From positions 1-64,000 of the forward strand of contig VXCM01003620.1 in the NCBI GenBank assembly GCA_014773175.1: a stretch of 64,000 bases of DNA. Direction: 5' to 3'. Shown in pieces: positions 45,866 to 57,271 of the stretch (positions are counted from its first letter, which is position 1; each line of letters opens with the position of its first letter). Made by a program: the position numbers and the translations under genes. The notes below the pieces were generated by a model. That model worked only from the letters and a program-made list of their open reading frames with translations. It was not told where the DNA came from and did not search any database. The stretch is from Lucifuga dentata (lineage: Eukaryota; Chordata; Actinopteri; Ophidiiformes; Bythitidae).

Positions 45866-46987
45866 AAATAATATTGACTACAGTGAGAGACAGACTAAAA
45901 TTCTGTAAATGACCTCCTCCTAATACAGCTTATCCAGAATAGGATCTCAATTCAATCCGGTACATTTACTGTCTGAATGTGGCCCAGGGGTCCTTAAAAC
46001 ACACCAACACGACAACCAGAAACAGTCCTGCTGCCTAAGTGGAGCGCTGTAACCCCTGATTAAGACCCTCTGCTGCAGTTTCAAGGCCAAAGACGTGCTT
46101 TAGAGGACGAAAACATATTTCTTTAACTGCTCACACATTGGCCTAACAAGATTTACATATAAAAACAAACATCAGATTCAAGCAACTCAACGCTCATCAA
46201 CAAGATAATTACATTAATCTCCTCATGTTAGACGGAGAGCTTCCTCAGGGACAAACTACACAGAGAGTGTAATTATTCATGTATACACACACACACAAAA
46301 CAGAGCAACAGCCTGTCAGATATACACACACACACACACCATGGAACATAATAAAATCTCACAGCATGTCAGAAAGAGTGAGAAAACAAACTCATCTAAA
46401 CACGGGATGGGTTTGGGGCGGATGAGAAGGATTTAACTGGACGGAGATACAAAGAAGATGGGGTGATGAAGGTGGAGGCTGACTGTCCTCGCTGTGTTTC
46501 TCAAGAAAATCTTGGCCTGTGGAAGCTGCGGTGGAGGGCTGGGGAATGTAGTGCGTTGTTTTTCAAAGGTTGGAGGAGGCCCAAATGGTGGGTTGTAGAA
46601 AGATGAGAATGGGTCCCCAGAATATGTAGGAGTAAATGATTCCAAAAATACTGGCAATGTTATGCTGCTAAAGCTTTTTTATTTGTCTTTGCAGTATAAG
46701 GCAAGCTGAAGGGATCGGGATTTCAGAGACGTTTCCTATTAATCACTAATCAAGCCCCGTCCTGTGCTCCGTTGTGAGAAACTATTTCTTTCCCCCAGTG
46801 TCACATGTAAAACCACACTACAAATCCTAATAAATGATGAGCGTCACTTTGTCAAAGATAAAAGCTGTAGGCTGAACTCTCAGCCTGTTTAAGGGTTGGG
46901 GCCAAAAGGTACAGTATGAGGTAAAAAATAAAAATAAAAAATAAGGGTGGGTTATGAGGAGTACAGGCTGTTTGCTGACACACACAG

Positions 46988-47476
46988 TAAAAAGGAATAT
47001 ACCAGTGATTCTGCATGTTTAAACCCTGAATATTTTAGTTTTCCTGTTATTTTGCCAAAGCCCTTAATCTTTAAAAAACAAATGTGAGTATGTCAGACTG
47101 CAGAAGGAATGTAATTTTTCTATTTCTCAGTAAAAGCCGTCTTCTCCCGGGACTATATTCCCTGGCAGAGACATATATTTTCTTCCGTGCATCTCCTTGT
47201 AAATAAAGTTAAAAATTTTTAATAGATGTTGTGTTCGCTGTGATGGATTATTTATCTCAAGCACGTTTCAAGTCTCTACACCTAACTGAAATAAACTGAA
47301 ACCAATGGCAGTCTGGAAGGTAGGAAAAACAAATCTAATATTTATCGCTGTTAGAATTGTTTTTCTTCCCTTCCAGACTGCCATGGTTTCAGATACAGCA
47401 TTGTTTTGGGAAATAGTTGTCAGTAAACATGTATAAATTGGACTTAAACATGCAAAACCACCGGTATGATCCTTTA
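46988..47476. mobile_element. family A transposon, old divergent copy (copy 9)
   Basis: The termini read AAAAAGGAATATACCAGTG and CCGGTATGATCCTTTA; the interior includes the ATATTCCCTGGCAGAGACATA and GATGGATTATTTATCTCAAG landmarks. It is shorter and more mutated than the other copies, and its TTAA ends are lost. Confidence 0.7.
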
Positions 47477-49465
47477 GCAGGCAGCGAACTGATAAATATG
47501 ATCCAAGACTGGAAATGAGTAACAGGAGAAGGTTGTTGATGGATCAGCTAATGGGATATTTGAATTGCTTCGGAGAGAAAATGGTGAGCTAATGGAGCTA
47601 TTCTCAAAGTCCTGGGAATAAGAAATCACCTTTGACCTCTGAGCTCAGGACGCAATGATGTGTCTGCATGCTTGTATTTCTCCTGCGTATAGGAGGTTGT
47701 CTGTCCTGTTAAGAGACGGACAGGCCCAAAGAGGACTGTTATCTATGAAAACGAGTATTGGAAGTGCTAGTGAAGACCTGTTGATGAATTATGATGAGTC
47801 ATCGACACGCACACGCACAAATATCCGAGCTTACAAAGGAGCACTTCATGCAAAGATACACGTGAGCACATCCCAGGCATGCAAAACAATATTTTTTCTA
47901 GTAATCTGCCACGTCTTTCATCGCCGTCACCACTGTCCAGAAGAACAGAATAAGACGAGGAGACGGAGAGGGTGATTCCTGGATGCAAATCTTGGTGCAT
48001 CATCAGTCAGAGCCGCCCGGATGCCTGGCAGCCGTTCATGTGGCCAGATGCTAACATCACCAAGCAGCCAATCAGTCTACCTGGGTTTGACATGGGCTTG
48101 CCGTTACCTCAGGGACTTAAATGTTGAATTTTTTTTATTTGAGCCAAATCCTCTTCACTCAAAACAGATATTTACCATGTAACCTGGAGCTGAAGCCACG
48201 CATAGCTGAATAATACTGTAACTCGCCTATCTGACTGTTTGTCTGAGGTTATCCTACCCAGGAAGCCATGACGATGATAATCCTCTCTGAGGACCGACTT
48301 AGCTCCTGACCCGCTGACTCACAATTTGTATCTTGTTGCCATGGCAGCAAAATGTCAGAATGGGTTGTACGTAATGCATCTTCATTTTTTAAAGAATTCA
48401 ACAGAGAGCCAATAACTGATTTGTTTTTGCCAGTGGTTTTGCTGTAATATTATTGTAATATATTATTCCACAAGGCAAGTTGTTGTAGAAGACATGCCTG
48501 GACAAGATAAAGACTGTGACAGGACAATGTAATGACGCCACTATTACCCACTGATGAACTCAGAGTGGGAATGCATTCCTCCATCAGTAGTTTAAGCTGT
48601 AATTATCATGCAAAGTTGACAGTGAATGTGAGCTCATCAAATAATTATCAAACCCTCTGCTGATGCCCACACTGTTAAAAATGTCTCACTTCCTCCTGGA
48701 GCAAACCCAGCTCGGTCAAACAGGAAAATTGTAGGCTTTCTCCCGGGATATAAATGGACGTTACTCGCTTTCGTCTGATCCGTCAGCGTGTGTTAACCTG
48801 CCTGCAGCTAATTTCTCCCAAAGGCTTTCAGACCAACTTTACTGACATCTTCTACATTAAAGCTGCAATCATAGATCAACTGCATAATTTATCTCACTTT
48901 ACTTGAAGGCAGAGTTCCTCGGTAGAACTGATCTGGTAAATTAAAGATATAATCTTCTCCATCTATAGGAGAATGGTACGATATCATTTATGATATTTTT
49001 GTAATGGAAAGAATCACTTTCTCCCTGATGCTTCAAGTAAATAAATTCGAGGAAATATGGCAGAAATGGAAAGTGTATATCTCCCCAAAATGCCCTTCTT
49101 TTGTTTAAATTCTCTTTTATATATATGTGACTGTAGAAGTATATATATGGGTATGAATGCATGTATATATGCCTATTTTTGTAACTTTTTTCCTTTTTTT
49201 CCTTTAAAACCAAAACACCCCACATTCTGATTTTTGTTCAAATTATAATGTAAAAAGTTGAATTAAAATAAAGAATTAAAAAAAAAAGATAGAATCTCAC
49301 CTGACAAAGAAACTTATATACTGTATTTAATTAGTCTAAAACAAAACACAGTGAATTATGAAATATACTGTAGTTCTTTTACACAATGCACAGAAACAGT
49401 AAACGCCTGCTGTATGTTAAAAAACAGCCTACATATATATATATATATATATATAAAATAACAAT

Positions 49466-50214
49466 NTTTTTTCTTTATCGTGATATTTTATATTGATCGA
49501 TATCAATATATATCACAATATATATCATGGCAAAAATTCTGCTGCAAGTCACTTGAACTGAAGATTTATTTTAACGTTTTCTTTATGCATGTTCTGAACA
49601 TAAAATACCAACAATTATATGAACTGAAAAACTGAAACTGAACTGAAGAATCACTCTTTTCCAACAGTCCATATTGGCATCATATCTTTTCCAATAAAAA
49701 AAGCTGCAGCACGTGTGACATATCTTTTTGTGTTTTGGTCGTATGGTGTGACAGCAGAAAAAACAGACTGTATGCTAGTTTGTTGGCGCGGAGCGTCTTC
49801 GGGGACGGGTTTGAAGTCGCTGCTGTGTGACCCCGTAAGATGGCAGCACTTCAGATGGTAAAATAAGTTTATTGTACAGCCGTGCTTTGTCATCATTTGA
49901 TTGTGTTTTGTTTTTCCTCTGGATTTTCATCGCTTTCTGACATCTTTGACTTTCGCTCACATATCACCACACAGGCTGCGACATGTTCACATTTAGCTAA
50001 GTGCTGCTTTGAGGAAGTGGGCGGGCTTTATTATGACACTGCCACCTGATTGGTTAGTTTGTTCCAGTTCTGACACGCTACTGACTGAGCTATCATTAAC
50101 TTCCTGTATTCCAGAACTATTTTCTATCGATTTTATATTGACGTCCTCATTTTTATATCGAAGATTTTTTAATATCGCGATGCAATTATATATCATTTAT
50201 ATCGTCCAGTTCTA
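49466..50214. mobile_element. probable second element of the 'ATATCG...CCCAGC' type
   Basis: Left sequence TTATCGTGATATTTTATATT and right sequence TATCATTTATATCGTCCAGT resemble inverted ends of the same teleost element class as 13137. The left boundary is obscured by an AT repeat and an n at 49466. Confidence 0.45.
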
Positions 50215-50655
50215 TTTGGAACACAACTGGAGTGCTGCACTAATATAGACTTCATTACTAATCATTTCTTAAGCCACAGTGGCTACATAATGTGCTCTTG
50301 TTCATTAATTATTCTTGAAAACTAATTAGTTACATTTATTTTATATATTTTTGTCATTCCCTATGCAATAAATTGTAAAATAAACAGTGTATTGATGATT
50401 TTTTTTTTAATCTGGAGGTGGCCTCAAGCTTCTGGCCTGTAGTTTATAACATGGGCAGGCATAGCAAGGTGCCTGTGGTAAGTACACAAATACAGTTATC
50501 TCATACACACCCAACTGATATAAAAACTCTCTCCCCTTCACACACACACACACTAAATACCTCCCTATCATGCCTGCTTCCAGCAACACAGCCAATCTAA
50601 CCGCAAACTAATAGCCCTTGTTCTGCTATCTCCAGCACATTACCCTTGGGAAGAA

Positions 50656-50660
<5 letters not shown>

Positions 50661-50712
<52 letters not shown>
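50661..50712. repeat. (CA) microsatellite
   Basis: About 26 CA units. Confidence 0.95.
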
Positions 50713-50714
<2 letters not shown>

Positions 50715-52198
50715 CAGACAGAAACAGACATACAGAGTAAGATGTTGCTGTAGTAAACTGTAATTTATTCGTATTATGAATATTCCTTGTAGGCACTTAA
50801 AAAGTCCTCCTTAAATCCAGGGGGCTTTTTACGCCCCTCTTCCCACTAACCACACTAACCACAGGGATTTCCAACAGCCTGGCTGCATCCTGTACCGAGC
50901 AGCCAGATATTTCAACCATCCACACCACACCACACGCCAGAGCCCTGACAAACAGCGGGGTGGGACAGTGTGTGTGAAATATATATCCATAGAGAGACTG
51001 TATATTTGAATATACATAATGGTGGTGTTCATACTGAATACCAGTATGTCTCACTATATTATTCCATGTGCATGTAGACTGGTGTGCATGCATGTATGTG
51101 TTTGTGCGGGTGTGTAACTTGGCTGGCAAATGCTGGGGTGTGAAGGCATGCTGAGCTTAAAAGACAGAGACTATTCTGAGAAGCCTGACACACTCCAGAA
51201 CATAGGAAACACGGTCGCACAGTGTTGTATGTGTGGGCCTGAGCGTGCACGTATGGATACGAACGGACCAAGGGTTAGACGACAGCGGGCCGCAAAGACG
51301 TGACTGCCTCAATCGAGCCTTTTAACGCGTCTTACGGTTCTGACTGACGGCAGAAAGCGGGGGCAGACGGACAGGAAGAGAGGAATAGAAGAGCAAGTGT
51401 GAGAAAGTGTGACCCGAGCCGAGGTTCGCGTTTCACCGCAAACAGTCCGTCTGAGAGCTCCTCTACCAGAAGTGACAGATATTCTGAGGTATGTCAACAC
51501 GGTGGGAAGTGTACGCTGGTTAGACGGCTCGGGATCCCACGCATTAAGCACACACAGGGACACACAAAGAGCACACACACACAGGAGATTGCGGGATCCC
51601 ACATAGGCCTTCCTGTTTTAGTTCAAGCTGAAACAACAGGGGCCTGTTCGTTTAGTAAGAGCTCTCTCTCTTTACTCACTAAAAGGCTGCTTAATCTTCA
51701 CACCTACAGTATCTTAATGAGCATCATGGCCTAAGAACAGAGAGAGTAGATGAAGGAACAGAAAGATGCATTGTTTTTTGTCACTGCGGTGTTCCTGAAG
51801 ACAATCTGAGTGTTAAGCGCCCTCCTCCACTTTTGACCCTGTTTCTTTCTCCTAATTTCTCTAGCAGGTCTGTGTCCTCTCTCTACAAATCTTTTACTTC
51901 CCCGTTTCTTTTACCCATCATAACTCCTACCATCTCTCTTTCTCCTCCCCCTCATCCCTCTCTCTTTTCAGGATGATCTCATGTCCAGCAAGTTCTCATT
52001 GGAGCCAGAGACAGAGAGAAGAAGGGGACAGATCACTTTACAGCAGCAAATTAGTGACTCTGGCTTGTGTGTGTGGTGTGTGTACTGGGGGACTGATCAG
52101 CTGGGACACACACCATACCAGAATCATGAGGACAGGATGATGGCCTGCCTCCTAGACATGGCCCAGGCCTCCCAGACAAGACAGAACCGGCCAGGGAG

Positions 52199-52201
52199 GG
52201 T

Positions 52202-52246
<45 letters not shown>
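52199..52246. repeat. (GT) microsatellite
   Basis: About 23 GT units with an early ATG interruption. Confidence 0.95.
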
Positions 52247-52250
<4 letters not shown>

Positions 52251-52554
52251 GAGTGACAGGGTAAGGTTGGGAGCTCAAGAATGATGAACCTGGGATGGAC
52301 TGACAGGGCTTGGGGGAATTGTGGGATGTAAGATTAATACTGTAGAGTGGGAGGTAAAGGGTAGCCACGCCCCTTTTGTACGTTATTAGAAATTACTACA
52401 GTAGTTTGCAAAGTGTTTAATTTGTATTTTAATTTTGGCTGTTGGGGAGAGTGAAATAAGATTAAAAATGACAAATAATATTTAGTAATCCACAGATATT
52501 TGTGTTTTTATTATTTATTTTATTATTTTTTTTATTTAGCTTGACAGCATTCAC

Positions 52555-52832
52555 ACTGAAAATACCATCTCTCGTGCCCCTGGATGGGGGGCCCCAGCAA
52601 ACAACTTGTCTAGGGCCCCAGAAAGGCTAGGGCCNAATGACAAATAATATTTAGTAATCCACAGATATTTGTGTTTTTATTATTTATTATAATTATTATT
52701 ATTTATTTTATTATTTTTTTTATTTAGCTTGACAGCATTCACACTGAAAATACCATCTCTCGTGCCCCTGGATGGGGGGCCCCAGCAAACAACTTGTCTA
52801 GGGCCCCAGAAAGGCTAGGGCCAGCCCTGGGG
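52555..52832. mobile_element. 'CAGGGCTGGCCCTAG' transposon terminus
   Basis: On the minus strand the segment begins CCCCAGGGCTGGCCCTAGCC, a recurrent terminus of vertebrate DNA transposons, followed by GGGGCCC blocks. Its body extends left to about 52468. It is duplicated around the n at 52635. Confidence 0.45.
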
Positions 52833-53862
52833 CTAATTGGAGTGTGATGGTTGAGGTGCTGGGAGGAGGAGGAGGAGGAGGAGGAGGAGGAGGAGAAGGC
52901 AGGAGAGAGAGAGAGAGAGAGTCAAGACAAGGCTGCTGACTGAGCAATGTGACCATGAATGAAGCCAGCATGTGGTACAAGCTACTAGATAACACAGACA
53001 GAACTGGATGAAGCCAGAATGACGATCCTGAGAGCAGACCGGGCCAAGCCAGACGCAAAGCAAAGGCTTCAGGATTCCGCGATGCCAGATGAGGAGACGG
53101 CATTAACTGGAGTGTGACAGAGATTAAAAGAACACAGTTGCCTTCCAGCCAGAGAATAAGACAGAACAGGACAGTCAGGCAGAGGGCTGGAAAGCTCGAG
53201 GAACAAATGTCCAAGTATGACCCCTGCTACACAACATGGAGGCCAGAGACTGTGCAGGTCTACTGAGCTCATCAGGCTGATGGAGGTAAAACATGAGGCA
53301 TCACAAGAAAGAGAGATTTGGACCAAAGAGATGTCAAGGGAATAAGGTAGAGCTATGTTTATGAAACTGCGGCTCAGGGTGTGTTGCCTGAAATGGGTTT
53401 TGGCCTCTGCTGGGTCCCTGCAGTGCACGGTGAGAAATGACACAGAGTGCGATAGCATTAGCATATTCCCAGGGCGAGTGAGCTAATTGTAGCGTGGCTC
53501 TCAAGCTTAAAAGTGTTTACTGATGTACTTGGATGGGTTACTGCGTTAGGGAATAGAGAGGTGATGAGGGTATAAGAACAGGCCTGTGATTTTATTATGA
53601 ATGGAGCAGATACAACATGGAAATAAGGTTGAAAGCTTGGCTCTGCTGGCCTGGGACCGTTCAAGGACAAAAACAAGATGGAAAAACATGATAAGACAAA
53701 TGTCATCACACAGTCCAGACTAATCATTCAAAACAAACGGCGTGAGATGAGAACTGTTTGGAAGCACTATGGTGAACTGAATAACTATTCAAACTTAAAG
53801 GACCATATTGCCACTTTGCATGTTTGAGCCTAATATNTGGTGAACTGAATAACTATTCAAAC

Positions 53863-54448
53863 TTAAAGGACCATATTGCCACTTTGCATGTTTGAGCCTA
53901 ATATGTTCAATTTTCATACATGTTACGATACTGACAATCATTTTGCAAAGGATAAAACTGTATTTCAGATTTCCTGATAATTTGCAAAACCTCTTAATCT
54001 TTCAAAATCAAATATTCAAGCGACACACCCACCTTAAAAATCCATGTTTCTCCTGCTAATAGTTACACAGCCTTATGAAGTCACGGTCCTTTAAATTTTT
54101 CCATAAACGCAGGTCTTCTTTTGGGACTATATTCTCTGGTGGAGGCATACATTCACTCCACGCTTTTTATTGAGCTTAAACACTAAAATTACATAACTTC
54201 TAAAAAAACCTGAATACACGTCTTGTTGGTGATGATGGATTACCTATCCCAAGAACGTTTACAGTATCAACAAGTTGATTTTAATAGCAGAATGAACTGA
54301 AACCAATGGAGCTCTGGAAGGTAGGAACAACATTTTTAATTCACTGTTCCCGTAGTATGCTTTGGGAAATGACTGTCAGTAGCGTTACATGTATGAAAAT
54401 TTAATATATTAGACTCAAACATGCAAAATAACTGGTATGGTCCTTTAA
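53863..54448. mobile_element. family A transposon (copy 10), bounded by contig-end duplications
   Basis: The element runs TTAAAGGACCATATTGCC to GGTATGGTCCTTTAA with TTAA ends. Both ends lie inside local duplications around single n bases (53837 and 54451), so partial extra termini at 53798-53836 and 54452-54516 are probably assembly artefacts. Confidence 0.87.
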
Positions 54449-55120
54449 ACNGTTACATGTATGAAAATTTAATATATTAGACTCAAACATGCAAAATAAC
54501 TGGTATGGTCCTTTAAACTATACAGAAATTATCAACCAAAACAGTTTTCTAGGTTGCTTGTCCATCTTACTGAATAGATTTCAGTTCAGGAGAAGTTTGG
54601 GGTTGTGGTGGTTGGTATCAGAAAGACATCCAACTATGAAGTAAAGTAGGATGAGGGTGGCGGGAGGAAAGGGGAGGTGATGAAGATGCAGGAAGTGAGG
54701 AGAGAAGTGGTTGGTTCGGAGATAATGGGCTTAAAATTCATAGTTTGGGGCTAAAAAGAGCATAAAGATACAACCTGGACCTGGGACGTTGGCAGGGGAA
54801 CTTTGAATGGAGAGCAACTTGACAGTTTGAACAGGGCAAATAAAGGACAAATAATGAGTGAGAGGTCACAGGGTGAGGGTATGTCTCAATCTTGAAGAGG
54901 AGAGTGAGGAGAGATTGCTAGGGAGGGAGAGGATGATGGTTCCTGATGATGATCAGAGTTGTTTTAGACAACTCAAAGCATCATGAGACTTTAGCAAAAC
55001 AACGCAACCACTTAAACGCTGATTCCTACGAGCTACAAAAACACCCAGCAGAGCCCCGTAACCATTTACAGAAACACAAGCCCTTCTCTTATCAGTGTCA
55101 CTGTTTTCATAACCCTCAAA

Positions 55121-55148
55121 TGTGTGTGTGTGTGTGTGTGTGTGTGTG
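55121..55148. repeat. (GT) microsatellite
   Basis: About 14 GT units. Confidence 0.9.
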
Positions 55149-56089
55149 CTACAATTTGCTATGAGGCGGACACATTGTCAGGCATTTTATTTCATTATTT
55201 TATCACCAAGCTCAATAAGTTAGCCTTTTTGGCAAAGTCACGTTATTTCTTATTTATCTAGTTTCACAAATCATGCTCGTCTTAAGAATGCGTATTTCAT
55301 GAACCACAAATACAAAATGGAAAAACACATGACAGAACCATCCTGGAATCACATTCTTCATCTCTGATGACATCTGGCCCGTTCAAACAGTTTTTCTTCC
55401 AAAACATCCCTGAAAATCCAGAGGTCATTCTAACTTACTGGTAAAGTGAGATGTGGTATTCGCTGTGCCGATGTGCCAGACTGCTGCTCCACAAGCCCGC
55501 CCGCGCGCGTGTGTGTGTGTGTGTTAGTCTGAGAGTGAGGTAAGAGCACAGATTAACCATGGTCGATGATTAATACAACTTGACTTACTGACTTACTGCG
55601 AGCAATTATGGCCATGTCTTTTCTCAAGCCTGACTTTCTCACACTCGCCATGAAACACATGGGGGTCTTGAAACATGTGCTCACCAAACACACACAAACA
55701 CACACACATACACACACATGCCACAGATCGCCAGCCCACCCTCCGCTCAACCTCAAAACCACAAAGGGTTAAATATAATCAATCTTCTTTAACAATGCTG
55801 TCAGGACTCTGTCAGAGCGCACTGACGGAGACACACAGATAGTGGCAGCACAACCATCTGACTGGTGTGTGTGTGTGTTTGTGTTCATGTGCATAAGTGC
55901 CTGTATATCTACTGTATTTTTACATTCAGCTTGAGATGTGTGTGTCAATGCCATCTGTACATATCTAAGTATGCAGTATGCATGTATTTGTGTGCGTTTA
56001 TTTATGTGTGTTATGTTTCTGCATGTACAGTACATTTATACTGTATATATGACTTTACATGCAGATGTGTGTGTGTGTGCATATATAAG

Positions 56090-56476
56090 GCAGTCTCCGG
56101 GTTACAAACGTGTTCCCACGGCTGTTCATAAGTCGGATTTGTATGTAAGTCGGAACAGTTACGTAAGGTGTGTATCTAGCATATATATTTTACCTTTCTA
56201 TGCATAAGCAACATTAAAGAAACACTTCCAGATATCCTAAAACATTGTAAACATAATACAGTACAGTAATAATAATAATAATAATACAGTACGTAATAAT
56301 AAAAATGTACTAATTCTGCATCGCAATGTTTTGATGTGCGTCGTAAAGTAGTGCACCGTTCATTATTATGAATCACTGTATGTAACTCAAATTTTTATTT
56401 TAATAGGCTTTATGGCGGTCGATTTGTAAGTACGGGTTGTTCGTAAGTCGGACATTCATAAGTCAGGGACTGCCTG
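56090..56476. mobile_element. 'AGGCAGTCTCCGGGTTAC' inverted-ended MITE
   Basis: AGGCAGTCTCCGGGTTACAA at the left and CATAAGTCAGGGACTGCCTG at the right are inverted, with AAGTCGGA words repeated at both ends. It resembles pogo/Tigger-type MITEs found across animals. A TATC repeat abuts it (56477-56502). Confidence 0.6.
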
Positions 56477-56502
56477 TTTATCTATCTATCTATCTATCTA
56501 TA
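56477..56502. repeat. (TATC) microsatellite
   Basis: Six TATC units at the edge of the inverted-ended MITE. Confidence 0.9.
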
Positions 56503-56669
56503 GATGGATAGAGATATGTAAGAGGGCTGTCTTTACAATGTGTTCATGTCTTTGTGCATATATGTATGTGGTGTGTAAGTGTGTGTGTCTGCAAGTGTGT
56601 AAATGAATCTCCCAAACCTTAACCACAACCATTAGGCGGGGGGCCATCAGTTCTTTCCCAACCTCTGGG

Positions 56670-56673
<4 letters not shown>

Positions 56674-56710
<37 letters not shown>
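56674..56710. repeat. (GT) microsatellite abutting a splice donor
   Basis: About 18 units; in the transcript (AC), beginning at intron position +5 after exon 56715-56876. Confidence 0.95.
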
Positions 56711-56714
<4 letters not shown>

Positions 56715-56876
56715 CTGAGGGGACTTGTGGGATCTCCAGCTGTACTGGTGGCTATGAAGGCTTGCCAGCAGCACGTTCTCGTCCGTGTCCACCTGGCCGA
56801 AGCGCAGCGTCTCGTGTGTGTCGTTACAGATGACATAGTGGCTGTAGATCAGCTCCTCAGCCTCCAGGTTTTTATT
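56715..56876 (-). CDS. vps13b: vps13b exon 2 of 16 in window (54 codons)
   Basis: The exon is 162 nt, phase 0 to 0, with acceptor TTCTCTCAG and donor CAG|GTAACAC. The translation contains YSHYVICNDT, ETLRFGQVDTDEN and HSHQYSWRSHKSPQ, nearly identical to human VPS13B at the entry to the VAB/SHR-BD region. An 18-unit (AC) repeat in the transcript begins at intron position +5, immediately after the donor. Confidence 0.95.
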
Positions 56877-57238
56877 CTGAGAGAAAACAGGGCAGCATTG
56901 GGGGGGATGGATAGAATAATGGATGGAGACAGGGAATAAGAAGAGAAAAGGTGGCATTAAAAAGGAGGGAGTCTGTGAGTAAAAGCATCAGCAAATACTT
57001 CCAGGTGTGTGATGCTTGTGTCTAAACTGTACATTATTATTATTATTATGCACAGGTTTGTGAGTTTAATCTCTAAAACCTGGATCTTTCGGGCAACTGT
57101 CACCAATGGACAAGATGAGTGACATCATCTGAGCCAGCAACACGATCTCAACAGGGGAGCGAATCGTATTACGGTCTGACAGGAATCCAGGCTGCAGCAA
57201 CTAGAAATGAGTTTTAGGGCCAAATTTACCCCCTGGTC

Positions 57239-57271
<33 letters not shown>

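Larger units (their letters stand above)
32300..56714 (-). other. vps13b intron, 24.4 kb
   Basis: This is the largest intron here, phase 0. The flanking exon sequences join exactly as in human VPS13B (KSPQ|LLHICIEGW), so no coding exon is missing. It holds four family A elements, two inverted-repeat 'TATAAGCCG' copies, a tandem 355-bp repeat, a nested repeat at 33.8-34.8 kb and several microsatellites. No nested gene with convincing coding sequence was found on either strand. Segments 41.1-42.0, 42.2-43.7, 46.0-46.9, 47.5-49.4, 50.7-52.2 and 54.5-55.8 kb show only short spurious ORFs. Confidence 0.75.

Noticed and set aside
52798..53464. Two overlapping minus-strand ORFs of 131-138 residues
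   Set aside because: Composition reflects a GGA repeat and transposon terminus; no conserved motif or initiation context.
32300..56714. Nested protein-coding gene in the 24-kb intron
   Set aside because: All ORFs are short, repeat-derived or lack family resemblance; no chain of exons with compatible splice sites was seen on either strand.
32300..56714. Intronic microRNAs analogous to those hosted by mammalian VPS13B
   Set aside because: No matching mature sequence was recognised by eye; a covariance or hairpin search would be needed to exclude others.
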